From Haloglomus litoreum (lineage in GTDB: Archaea > Halobacteriota > Halobacteria > Halobacteriales > Haloarculaceae), in contig NZ_CP119988.1 in assembly GCF_029338515.1 (NCBI RefSeq), forward strand, positions 1,178,001 to 1,242,000: DNA of 64,000 bases. The letters run 5' to 3'. The position numbers and the translations under genes were made by a program. The notes under the pieces are model-generated. The model saw only the letters and a list, made by a program, of their open reading frames with translations, was not told the DNA's origin and did not search any database. Position 1 is the first letter of the stretch. Each line of letters begins with the position of its first letter. Shown in pieces: positions 50,470 through 59,152 of the stretch.

Positions 50470-51434
50470 GCTTCTACGGTTTCACGGAGGTATGTTAGCT
50501 GTTCCTCCAGTATGTCGGCAATCCTGATCGGCTGGATTGCGTCAACCACGTCTCCGGGATTTGCCAGTCGGTCTACCACTGGTCGTGGCTGGAAGCCAAC
50601 ACGCTGTTGCTCAGCCACCGTACAGAACAGATACGCGTTCGCGGCCCAGTGGTCGTCTACGATGGCGCCACGGAGCAGTAGTGATCGGAGCGCTGCGGTC
50701 ACGTCCCGCCAGTACATCACCCTGACTGTGCCGGGCCGCTCCCAGTGGACCCTCGGTAAGCCATCGGAGCTACGCTCAACTGGTGGTTCGACGATCGACT
50801 CAAGACGGCCTCGTTTATTCTTGGGAAGAAGCAGGACGTGCGTCCACGCCCGATCCTGATACTCCTCCTCGACACGTGCTGCGGTGTCCGAGGTCTTCTC
50901 GTAGTTCGTATCGTCCAACTTTACCTCGATTGAGATTCCGTTTTCTGCCCCCAAGAGAAGTATATCCGGGCGCCAGTGCCCTCCATCGGTATCGGGAACT
51001 CGCTCTTCTCGCAAGACCTCATTCGGGGGCTCCGACATCTCGGAATCGAATAATTCGGAGACGAAATCGCCCGACGGATTGAGGAGTCTAGCAAGCCAGT
51101 TTGACCATCCGAGCTCGTTGCTTGGCTGGAGCGGCCCCCGGCGAAACCGCTCGTCGGTTAGATCGACGCTCAGCGGGTCCGTGTTGAACGGAGCCTCGGA
51201 TTGTGCCCACTCGTCGTCGGAACGTGCGAGTAGCGTTTTGAGCTCTTTGGCCGTCTCGTCCCCCTCGGTGTAAACTTCCCACCACTCGTCGATCTCTTCG
51301 TGGCACTCAGCCAACCACGTCAGGTCGAATACGCGAGCCTGGCCGGCATTCTCAGTGAGGGGCTGTGACTGCGCGTAGGCTGCCCACCAGGGGTCCAGGC
51401 TTGTCCAATCACGTGGTTCCAGATCCGCGCTCAT
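50466..51434 (-). CDS. PD-(D/E)XK nuclease superfamily protein
   Basis: 322 residues from the ATG at 51434. An N-terminal helical part (to about 105) is followed by SNELGWSNWLARLLNPSGDF, a block seen before the catalytic core in several restriction-like nucleases, and then the core itself: GGHWRPDILLLGAENGISIE with the Asp and EVKLDDTNYEKT with the ExK. The C-terminal half (RVMYWRDVTAALRSLLLRG) is unassigned. It precedes the 185-residue gene with a 4-nt overlap and follows the HNH gene by 177 bp on the same strand. Likely DNA cleavage in defence; exact family not recognised. Confidence 0.75.
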   Translation of the reverse strand: MSADLEPRDWTSLDPWWAAYAQSQPLTENAGQARVFDLTWLAECHEEIDEWWEVYTEGDETAKELKTLLARSDDEWAQSEAPFNTDPLSVDLTDERFRRGPLQPSNELGWSNWLARLLNPSGDFVSELFDSEMSEPPNEVLREERVPDTDGGHWRPDILLLGAENGISIEVKLDDTNYEKTSDTAARVEEEYQDRAWTHVLLLPKNKRGRLESIVEPPVERSSDGLPRVHWERPGTVRVMYWRDVTAALRSLLLRGAIVDDHWAANAYLFCTVAEQQRVGFQPRPVVDRLANPGDVVDAIQPIRIADILEEQLTYLRETVEA

Positions 51435-51611
51435 GTACCAGCACACCGTTGGAGAGGGTGAAAACCGCTTGGGCGCCAGTAGGTTGGTGAGTTCGACAGG
51501 GATTCTCAAGATTGACAAAAATATGAGCTCCGGGTGTCTGTCTTTAGATGCTCCAGATCGTTCTCACCTCTTGCCAGCTCACTCGGACAAATTCCGGGAT
51601 TCGATAACCAC

Positions 51612-52613
51612 CTATTCAGCGACCCAGTCCAGCGTCTGATTGTGTTCCCGGAGATACGCTGGCTCTAGGCCTACGTCACCGAACTGGATCTCCTCGCCAT
51701 CCCGGGAGATGATCGTCCGCTGCAGGAGGTCACTCTCCGTAGTAAACTCAGGGTTCACCCGCAGTTCGTATCCAGAACTGATCGTGAACAGTTCGCGGTC
51801 GAAGGCTGCATGATGGGTTTTGTTCAGCGGAAGCACGTTCCCGAGATCGGCCCGATGGTCCGGGTACTCACTCCATGGGAGCACGTGAGCCACATCCAAC
51901 AGACTAGGATGATCTACCCCTGACACCGGGCATGTGGTATCGTGCCGAGCAAGCACTGTCGCCCGAAACTCCGGATCAATCGAGCGGGCACGGACTGTCG
52001 TCTCGTAGGTCGCTGCGGTCAAGTCGTCTTCTGCCGTGGGTATGGATTCGAAACCAGCCCACTCGTCAACGGCTTGGTCGGTGAACTGTCGTCCCTCTTC
52101 GGTCAGTCGATAGACGTCGCCATCCTGCTCCGCCAAGCCAAGACTCCGGAGCCAGTTCGCCCGCTGTTTAGCCATATCAGTCTTCTCAGGATTCCAGCCC
52201 AGTTCGGGATGCGTGCTGAGTTGCTGATCGCTCACTTCCTCAATCGTCATCCCACCAGCGGAGAGCGCATATAGAAGACTGCGTAACCCGACGTTCCGCC
52301 GCAGCAGTATCTCGAGGAGCGTCTCCATCGTCCTGTCATCGACGTATCGCTTCCCTTCCGGCCCGAGCATCCACTCGCCGCCCTCAAGACGGAGCAATCC
52401 CACGTCCTCGAGATACTCAACACGCCGGATAATCGACTCACGACTCGAAACGTTGGTGAAATTCCCCCGGTGCCACCCTACCAGCTCGTCCGTTGTCGGT
52501 TGGTGGACGTCGACGAACGTGAGCACGGCATCCACCGTGTCGACGTAGCTCGTCGCGCCGCCGAACATCGGCACAATACTCCGAAGGGGCTCGGAGGGCA
52601 TTGCGTACGGCAT
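51612..52613 (-). CDS. winged-helix plus HNH endonuclease
   Basis: 333 residues from the ATG at 52613 (ATG at 52601 also possible). The N-terminal 220 residues contain two winged-helix-like segments (RRVEYLEDVGLLRLEGGEW and ANWLRSLGLAEQDGDVYRL). The C-terminus is an HNH domain: TCPVSGVDHPSLLDVAHVLP, then GNVLPLNKTHHAAFDRELF, with the His pair and Asn of the beta-beta-alpha metal site. HNH plus DNA-binding domains of this kind are typical restriction endonucleases. It is divergent from the AddAB-like operon, sharing a 101-bp promoter region with it. Confidence 0.85.
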   Translation of the reverse strand: MPYAMPSEPLRSIVPMFGGATSYVDTVDAVLTFVDVHQPTTDELVGWHRGNFTNVSSRESIIRRVEYLEDVGLLRLEGGEWMLGPEGKRYVDDRTMETLLEILLRRNVGLRSLLYALSAGGMTIEEVSDQQLSTHPELGWNPEKTDMAKQRANWLRSLGLAEQDGDVYRLTEEGRQFTDQAVDEWAGFESIPTAEDDLTAATYETTVRARSIDPEFRATVLARHDTTCPVSGVDHPSLLDVAHVLPWSEYPDHRADLGNVLPLNKTHHAAFDRELFTISSGYELRVNPEFTTESDLLQRTIISRDGEEIQFGDVGLEPAYLREHNQTLDWVAE

Positions 52614-52714
52614 CCACTGGGCCGGGTATGATCGTTTCCCCGATCGACGAATCGAGAGTGCCGACCGACAACCCTGGGCCGTAGTTTCAAGCCCCTGTTC
52701 TTGCTTGGTGGAGT

Positions 52715-55309
52715 GTGACACTCCGTGAAGCCAGGTCGATCGATTCTCTCTATCGAGAGATTCGTGATACCGACCTCGCCCTGACTGCGGATCCGCCGCT
52801 TGCGCTCGCTCTGGACCGGCGCGTTGATCGGCCCCGGATCGGCCGCGTCTGTGCCACTCCTCGCGGTCACGTATCGAATCAGTTCACGCCGATGGACCGG
52901 CGAGACCTGTTCGAGGAACTCGTCACCGAGACGGATCTGACCTGGAAGCAAGCCCACCGTGGCCTCGATCGCTGTCTTCAGGCGTGGGACCGGACCGCCG
53001 ACCCTGAGGCGATTCTTGACTATGACGAGTTCGACACGCCAGCCATCCGCACTGCGGTGAAGCGGATCCGCGACGCCGACAGTAGCTACCGGAAGCTCTC
53101 GGATGCCCGCCTTGATGAAGAACTGGACCTAGCCATCGTCGGCGAATCGGCACTGACCAATCTCGACAGATCGCTGCTCCCATCCGACCACAAGTCGGTT
53201 GACCGATTTACCGGGGCGACGGGGACGCTCCCCACGTTCGAAATCTTTCCGTCGGCGACGGCGATCGTCGACACACTCATCGAGCAGCTTTCGGCCGAAA
53301 CCGCCGACTCAGTTGGTGTTGTTCTCGACGAGTCGACCGTATTCAGTCCGCTCGTCGAAGCCGGGCTCGCGGCGGCTGATATCCCCTTCCAGGGTGGCCC
53401 CGGCTTCGTCGACGACCCGGACGTGCGGACCTTCCTGCGGCTCCTGCAAGCCATCTTCACCGGTAGCGACCTCCGTGTCGCGGATGTCGAACCCTTGCTC
53501 GCACCACTCGGCGTCGACGTCCCGCGCACGCTGGGGGAACAGCGTGTGGATGCACTGGGTGACGGTACGCTCTCCGAGCTGGCTGTAATCGAGGAGGCAG
53601 CCACGACGGGAACGCTGCAGGATGCCATCTCCGCCTACGAATCGCTCGCCGGTTTGCGACTCCAGACGCTCCGAGACGAGTGTAATCGGCTCGAAATTCT
53701 TGAGGAAGCCGTCACCACCGCGCTGCTCGATCGGCTCACGTACTACCTCCAGTCGTTCGATGTCCCGGTCGACCAGGACCAGACTGGTGTACTCCTAACG
53801 GATGCTGCCTCGACAGCCTACATCGACCGGCCGGTCGTCTTCTACCTCGGCCTCGGCACTGGTTGGGCGAAAACGCCGCCAGACGTCCCTTGGATCGATA
53901 CTACAGAGTACGTCCAGCAGGACCTCGACCGGTTCGAGATCTTGCTCCAGAACGGTCGCCAACGCCACTACCTCGTGCAGGACACGCGCGCCGGTGAAGA
54001 CGTGACACCGTGTCTCTACTTCCGGGAGCTATTCGAGCAGTCCTTCGACCGGTTCAGCGACCTACCGCATGAACGGTTCGACGGCCACGGCGTCGACCGG
54101 GATGCTCCTGGACAACCGTTCGTTGCGCCAGCGGTATCGGAGGAGCCGGAGGAAATTACCGCCCTGAGCCAGTCGACGCTGAAGCGCCTCGCCAACTGCC
54201 CTCGTGAGGAATTCTTCACACGACTGGTCGAGACCCCGACGGCGGACTACATGGCTCGCGGGACGGTCGTCCATGAGGCGGCTGAACTCTACGTCTCCCA
54301 TCCGGAGCCGATCCGCGACCAATTCGAGACTGTCGTTGATGCGATGGTCGAGCAGGTTGAAGCCTACACCACCAACGACCGGCGACCGGTCGAGCGAACT
54401 CAACTAGCGATCGCCCTCGAGACGGTGATGGAGTATCTCGACGCGAACCCACCAACTGAGGCCGAGCACGAGGCATACGCTGACCGCCAGCAGGAAAACG
54501 GGCTCGCGAATCGGCTGGACCTACCCTGTGACTCACCGCTCACTGAGCGCTGGTTCGAAGCTCCCGAGGTTGGCATCCGTGGCTTCGTCGATCTGCTCCA
54601 TGGGCCCACAGACCTCGTGGACTACAAGACTGGAAGTCAGTCGACAGCCTCGAAACTCCGGGAGAAGGCTGCAATTGATCCGCCACATGAGGATCCAAAC
54701 TTTCAGGCAGCATTGTACCTCCTCCAGCATCGCGAGCAAGAACCCGAGGAGCCGCTCTCCATTCACTTCGTGCACGCTCTCGAGCAGACGAACCGCATGG
54801 TCAGAGGGGAAGCCCCGGACATCGATGATTTGGTCACGACGATTACGTACCTCCCGTGTACGTTCAGTGAATTCGTTGCGCGGCGCGAAGTGTTCGACGC
54901 GGTCACGGATTATGCCGACAGTAATGCCAAGGTCAAAGCGCTCGAGCCGCTCGGCTACGAGGCGTATCGGGAGTTCTTCCTCACCCACGACCTGCCACGG
55001 GAGGGCGCGGCTCCTGATCAACGAGCGGCTGTGACCACGGCGTTCATCGAATACACACAAGATCGCGTCAAGCCTTCGCGGGACCTCCAATACGTCGACG
55101 ACGGCTGTCGAGACGCCATCGAGGAGATGGACGATGTCGTCGGAACCTACTACCTGAAGCCGGACCTCGACGCGTTCGCCGACTTCGTCGACGAGCAGCT
55201 GGCGAACCTGAACGAGTACCGCCGCGAGGGCTTCCCCGTCCGCATCAGCGAGGACGGTCCCAACTGGGACCGCGTAGACATGCCGGATCTCATTCTCACC
55301 AATGACTGA
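52715..55309 (+). CDS. AddB-like protein with RecB-family nuclease domain
   Basis: 864 residues from a GTG at 52715. It resembles the AddB/RexB partner of helicase-nucleases: an inactive helicase-like body (for example LPTFEIFPSATAIVDTLIEQ) and a C-terminal RecB-type nuclease with ARGTVVHEAAELYVSH near residue 513 and GFVDLLHGPTDLVDYKTGSQ near 628-647 (the Asp and DYK). The Cys of LANCPREEFF (about 496) matches the first Cys of an AddB iron-sulphur site, but the usual C-terminal Cys triplet is not seen. No Walker A. It overlaps the helicase gene by 8 nt; together they would resect DNA ends. Confidence 0.8.
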   Translation: MTLREARSIDSLYREIRDTDLALTADPPLALALDRRVDRPRIGRVCATPRGHVSNQFTPMDRRDLFEELVTETDLTWKQAHRGLDRCLQAWDRTADPEAILDYDEFDTPAIRTAVKRIRDADSSYRKLSDARLDEELDLAIVGESALTNLDRSLLPSDHKSVDRFTGATGTLPTFEIFPSATAIVDTLIEQLSAETADSVGVVLDESTVFSPLVEAGLAAADIPFQGGPGFVDDPDVRTFLRLLQAIFTGSDLRVADVEPLLAPLGVDVPRTLGEQRVDALGDGTLSELAVIEEAATTGTLQDAISAYESLAGLRLQTLRDECNRLEILEEAVTTALLDRLTYYLQSFDVPVDQDQTGVLLTDAASTAYIDRPVVFYLGLGTGWAKTPPDVPWIDTTEYVQQDLDRFEILLQNGRQRHYLVQDTRAGEDVTPCLYFRELFEQSFDRFSDLPHERFDGHGVDRDAPGQPFVAPAVSEEPEEITALSQSTLKRLANCPREEFFTRLVETPTADYMARGTVVHEAAELYVSHPEPIRDQFETVVDAMVEQVEAYTTNDRRPVERTQLAIALETVMEYLDANPPTEAEHEAYADRQQENGLANRLDLPCDSPLTERWFEAPEVGIRGFVDLLHGPTDLVDYKTGSQSTASKLREKAAIDPPHEDPNFQAALYLLQHREQEPEEPLSIHFVHALEQTNRMVRGEAPDIDDLVTTITYLPCTFSEFVARREVFDAVTDYADSNAKVKALEPLGYEAYREFFLTHDLPREGAAPDQRAAVTTAFIEYTQDRVKPSRDLQYVDDGCRDAIEEMDDVVGTYYLKPDLDAFADFVDEQLANLNEYRREGFPVRISEDGPNWDRVDMPDLILTND

Positions 55310-58208
55310 GCCATCACCGAACGACCAGCAGGAGCAGTTGATCACGCAGACCGAGGGCATCTATCGCGTCAACGCCGGCGCAGGAACTGGAAAGACGTTC
55401 GCCGTCACCCGCCGGTACGGCGAAATTCTTGAAACGACCGACGCCACGCCAGACGATATCCTGCTGGTGACGTTCACGCGGAACGCGGCGGCGGAGATGA
55501 AAGATCGGATCGTTCAGCAGACCGACTACGACCTCCGAGAGCTGCAGGACGCACCGATCAGCACGTTCCACGCCTACTGCTATCAACTGCTCCGCCGGTA
55601 CGGACACACGATTCCCGAGGCACTGGGCATCGATGACCAGATCCCTGACGGGCTGGACTTGCTCGAAGACGAGGTCCAGGAACGCCAACACTTCCGGACG
55701 TTCATGTCTCGGTTTGCCGACCGGCACCCCGAACACGAGGATCTGCTCCGTATCTTCCGCGACCGGCGGACGCTCCGATCGGTGATCCAACAGCTCGCCG
55801 CAAAGGGTGTCATTCCACAACGCGAGGGCTGGTATCGCGACACTGCAGCGCCACTTGAGGGCGACCGAGACGCGTTCCTCGAGACCGTCGCTGAGACCAA
55901 CGCCCCGAACGAGGGGGCGAATGGACCCAAAAACAGCGATGCCAGGGGTGCTGTGGGTGGCTGGGACGTCACGGAGTACGCACCAGACGCACCCACGAAG
56001 GCCGAACTCCATGACGATCCGCAGGTCAGCGAGGACCTCGTCTTCGACGCGTTCGATGAGGATCGCGAGGCGCTCCGGGCCTTCCTCCACGATGTCTATA
56101 TTGAGTATCTCGAGTTCGCACTCTCTCGAAACTACCTGACTCAGGGGCTGATGCTGGCACTGGCTTTCGTCATGCTCTGCGAAGACCCTACCGTTCGGAC
56201 GGCAGTCGGCCACGACTACGTCATGGTGGATGAGTTCCAGGACACTAACGAACTCCAGTTCAAAATCACGCTCCTGCTCGCATCGGCCAACAACATCTGT
56301 GTCGTTGGTGACTGGAAGCAGAGTATCTACGGGTTCCAGTACACCAGCGTCGAGAACATCACTGAGTTTGAGAGCCGGCTCCAGCAGTATGCAGACGAGC
56401 TCAACAGCGACACTGAACGGATCAGTTACCCGGTCGACGAGGTCGAGCCCATCCCGCTGTTCCAGAACTACCGTTCGTCAGCATCTATTCTTGATATTGC
56501 CGAGCAGAGTCTCTCGATCCCCGCGACGTACTCCGAGGATCTCGACGAAGATCCGCTGGCCGACGAAGAGCAACTTGAGGCAACAAACTACGTCGACAAC
56601 GCCCGCATCGATGCCTACCGGGCTGACGACGAGTATGCCCTGATTCTCGACCGGATACAGACGATTGTCGATAACGAGGCATACGCTGTCGAGGTTCGAG
56701 ATGAGCCAGCGTCGACGGCGGAGATGTCTCCCGAAGAACAGCGGGCGGCCGAGCAGGAACGCCTCGGAGCGCCCTCGTATAGCGATATCGCCGTGTTCAC
56801 CCGAAAGCGAAAGTTCGCCCGAGAGCTTCTTGACCGGGCGGCCGAGTACGACATCCCTATCGCCTACGAAGGAGGCGTCGAACTATTTGACACGCCAGAG
56901 GCGAAGTTGCTCCTCGCCTGGCTCCGTATCTGTGAGTCCGACGATCCGCGAGGCTGGGCCGTGGTGCTCGAACGCGCCGGGCACACCTTCGAGCAGACTG
57001 AGACGTTGCTCGCCGAGGAGGCATACCCGGACGCGATGGTCGCGTTCCGTGATGAGTTACTCGAGCTGGAGACACTCGGTGGGCTAGCCCAGCGGGTGTT
57101 TGACCGGTACAACATCGCCAACGCGTTCGCCGATGCGCTGCTTGACCACCTAACGAGTGTCTACGAAGGGACGCTGCTGACCCGGGGCGAGGCGATCACC
57201 TACATCACGGACAACCTGGAGAACGGGAGTACGGTCGATATCGATACGAGTCCTGGACAGGACGCCGTTACGCTTCAGACAATTCACGGCGCCAAAGGAC
57301 TCGAGTACCCGATCGTCCTGCTGGGGAATCTAAATTATCGAGCCTTCCCGCACTACGGCCAGCCACCGTCCTCGCCAGTCGTCTACCAGGAGCCGCTCGG
57401 CCTCCGCCAGCGGAAGGTCTTCACCGATACGGGGACACACCCGCACGTCTTCAGCAACTGGCGCTACGATCTGCTCAGGTCCTGTCTCCCCTCAGAGTAC
57501 GACGAGGAGCGCCGGCTTCTGTACGTCGCCATGACGCGGGCCCAGCGACACCTGCTGTTCACCGCCGGTGAGGAGCCGAGCCTGTTCTTCACCGAGCTAC
57601 CGGTGGAGGCAGACGAACTCGAGCCGGAACCGAGGACGGTAGATACTAGCACCGAGACGGCGGCCGACTACGAGGTCACGATTCCGGATGCGAGTGGGCT
57701 GCCGCGACGGCACGGTGTCCATGATATCATGGACGACAGCGTATACCAGGAGGTGACGGAGGGTCGCGGCAAGGAGTTCGGCGATGCCCTCCACGACTTC
57801 GCCGAGGCGTACGTCCTCGGCGAGGCCGGCGCGCCAGCGAACGAAGATCAGGAGAACGTGGCCCGGTTGCTTGATGGACTAGACGGAGAGTGTAGTGCCG
57901 AGGAGACGGTGTTGCTCCCGCTCACAACGGACCCGAAGGTGACGCTCACAGGCATCATCGATCTGCTGCACATCACACCAGATCGCGTCGAGGTGATCGA
58001 TTACAAGACCGACCTAAGTCGGGTCGCAGAGTCGGAGTACCAGAAGCAGCTCAGTGCCTACTATCACGTCCTCACCACCGTCTATCCGGATCGTGAGGTC
58101 CGACTGGCGGTGTTCTACACCGCCGACGATGAACTGGTCACGATCGACCCGATTGCTGAGGACGAGTTTACACAGCTTGTCAAAGCGGCACTTATTGAGG
58201 ACACGTAG
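55302..58208 (+). CDS. UvrD/AddA-like helicase-nuclease
   Basis: 968 residues. All superfamily-1 helicase motifs are visible: NAGAGTGKTFAVTRRY (Walker A, about residues 24-36), LLVTFTRNAAAEMKDRI, STFHAYCYQLLRRYG, MVDEFQDTNE (Walker B), VVGDWKQSIYGFQ, LFQNYRSSASIL, LQTIHGAKGLEYPIVLLGNL and LYVAMTRAQRHLLF. The C-terminal RecB-family nuclease domain has GIIDLLHITPDRVEVIDYKT (about 885-904). This is the AddA plan (helicase plus nuclease on one chain). A charged insert (about 200-240) with GPKNSDARGAVGGWD is unusual. With the preceding AddB-like protein it should unwind and degrade DNA ends; neighbours suggest a defence role. Confidence 0.9.
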   Translation: MTEPSPNDQQEQLITQTEGIYRVNAGAGTGKTFAVTRRYGEILETTDATPDDILLVTFTRNAAAEMKDRIVQQTDYDLRELQDAPISTFHAYCYQLLRRYGHTIPEALGIDDQIPDGLDLLEDEVQERQHFRTFMSRFADRHPEHEDLLRIFRDRRTLRSVIQQLAAKGVIPQREGWYRDTAAPLEGDRDAFLETVAETNAPNEGANGPKNSDARGAVGGWDVTEYAPDAPTKAELHDDPQVSEDLVFDAFDEDREALRAFLHDVYIEYLEFALSRNYLTQGLMLALAFVMLCEDPTVRTAVGHDYVMVDEFQDTNELQFKITLLLASANNICVVGDWKQSIYGFQYTSVENITEFESRLQQYADELNSDTERISYPVDEVEPIPLFQNYRSSASILDIAEQSLSIPATYSEDLDEDPLADEEQLEATNYVDNARIDAYRADDEYALILDRIQTIVDNEAYAVEVRDEPASTAEMSPEEQRAAEQERLGAPSYSDIAVFTRKRKFARELLDRAAEYDIPIAYEGGVELFDTPEAKLLLAWLRICESDDPRGWAVVLERAGHTFEQTETLLAEEAYPDAMVAFRDELLELETLGGLAQRVFDRYNIANAFADALLDHLTSVYEGTLLTRGEAITYITDNLENGSTVDIDTSPGQDAVTLQTIHGAKGLEYPIVLLGNLNYRAFPHYGQPPSSPVVYQEPLGLRQRKVFTDTGTHPHVFSNWRYDLLRSCLPSEYDEERRLLYVAMTRAQRHLLFTAGEEPSLFFTELPVEADELEPEPRTVDTSTETAADYEVTIPDASGLPRRHGVHDIMDDSVYQEVTEGRGKEFGDALHDFAEAYVLGEAGAPANEDQENVARLLDGLDGECSAEETVLLPLTTDPKVTLTGIIDLLHITPDRVEVIDYKTDLSRVAESEYQKQLSAYYHVLTTVYPDREVRLAVFYTADDELVTIDPIAEDEFTQLVKAALIEDT

Positions 58209-58296
58209 CAGCAGCTTCGCGCTCCTCTCGTTCCATTCCAGTGTCGGCTGAGCATGTCCGACACTTTATCAGGGACCAGTCCGCCGCACAAGCCAT

Positions 58297-58944
58297 ATGG
58301 GCGGTCCCCGCAGTCTGGTTGGTCGTCTGGCCGAATCGTTCGTCGATGTCATTCACGAGGTCGACGCCGAAATCGGCGAGAATCGAACCTACGGCGCTGG
58401 CATCGGCCCCCACGACGAAGACGACCAGATCGACGCGCTGGTGCAGGCCGTCCGGGAGGAGGGACTTTTCGACGGGACGATTGCGACCGCGAAGGGCGAT
58501 GCCGCGGCCGTCCGCTACCCAGGGGGGCAGGCTGCCGACCTGTATCTCGAGCGCGATGGCCGCGCTGAGTACTGTGAAGCGAAGCTGTTCCGCTTCCAGA
58601 AAGCGAACGGGAATCCCTACGCTCAGGAGTTCAGCAAGGTATTCAATCCGTTCCAGGAGCGGAACCCGCGATCTTTCATCCATGATGTGAACAAGCTCGC
58701 GGAAGCCGATATCCGACACCCGAAGACGTTCCTTGGGTTGTACTATCGCCCGGTTGAGGGTGCCGGCACCGAGATCACGAGCCAGGATATCGCCGATAAG
58801 TTCGCCGCCGACGTCGACCTCTGGACGGGCTACTCAATCAGCGTGGACACCATCGCGCACTTCGACGATCTCCAGCACGAGGTCCACCAACGCGGCGGTA
58901 TTTTGACCTGGACGCTTGAAGACCAGCCAGAGCAGTTCTTCTGA
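58297..58944 (+). CDS. PD-(D/E)XK nuclease-like small protein
   Basis: 215 residues from the ATG at 58297, with a ctttatc box about 30 nt upstream. ESFVDVIHEVDAEIGENRTY is followed by AADLYLERDGRAEYCEAKLF, which fits an Asp...ExK metal site, and then QKANGNPYAQEFSKVFNPFQ. No zinc motif or helicase. It lies 88 bp after the helicase gene and 208 bp before mcrB on the same strand, so it may be a third nuclease of the operon or an independent restriction enzyme. Family not recognised beyond the fold signature. Confidence 0.6.
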   Translation: MGGPRSLVGRLAESFVDVIHEVDAEIGENRTYGAGIGPHDEDDQIDALVQAVREEGLFDGTIATAKGDAAAVRYPGGQAADLYLERDGRAEYCEAKLFRFQKANGNPYAQEFSKVFNPFQERNPRSFIHDVNKLAEADIRHPKTFLGLYYRPVEGAGTEITSQDIADKFAADVDLWTGYSISVDTIAHFDDLQHEVHQRGGILTWTLEDQPEQFF

Positions 58945-59119
58945 TACGCTCATTGAGGTTTATCTTCGAGACTCAGGGCCTTCTGAAGTCGATCAGGATC
59001 GAGAGAGGCATCCAGTCCTCCTGGATTGAGCGTTTCCCGCTTGTATGCGATCACTATGTGTCAGCTACTTCGCAATGCTCCCAGAGTACCTGCTACCGCC
59101 GCAAGGGGAGATCATGACC

Positions 59120-59133
59120 GGTTTTATTGTAAC
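59120..59133 (+). promoter_or_regulatory. TATA-type promoter of mcrBC
   Basis: ggttttattgtaac begins 33 nt before the mcrB ATG. It is 13/14 identical to the dptF promoter element at 12893-12906 and sits at the same distance (34 nt there). Confidence 0.55.
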
Positions 59134-59152
59134 TTGAGGCATTCTGCCGGTA

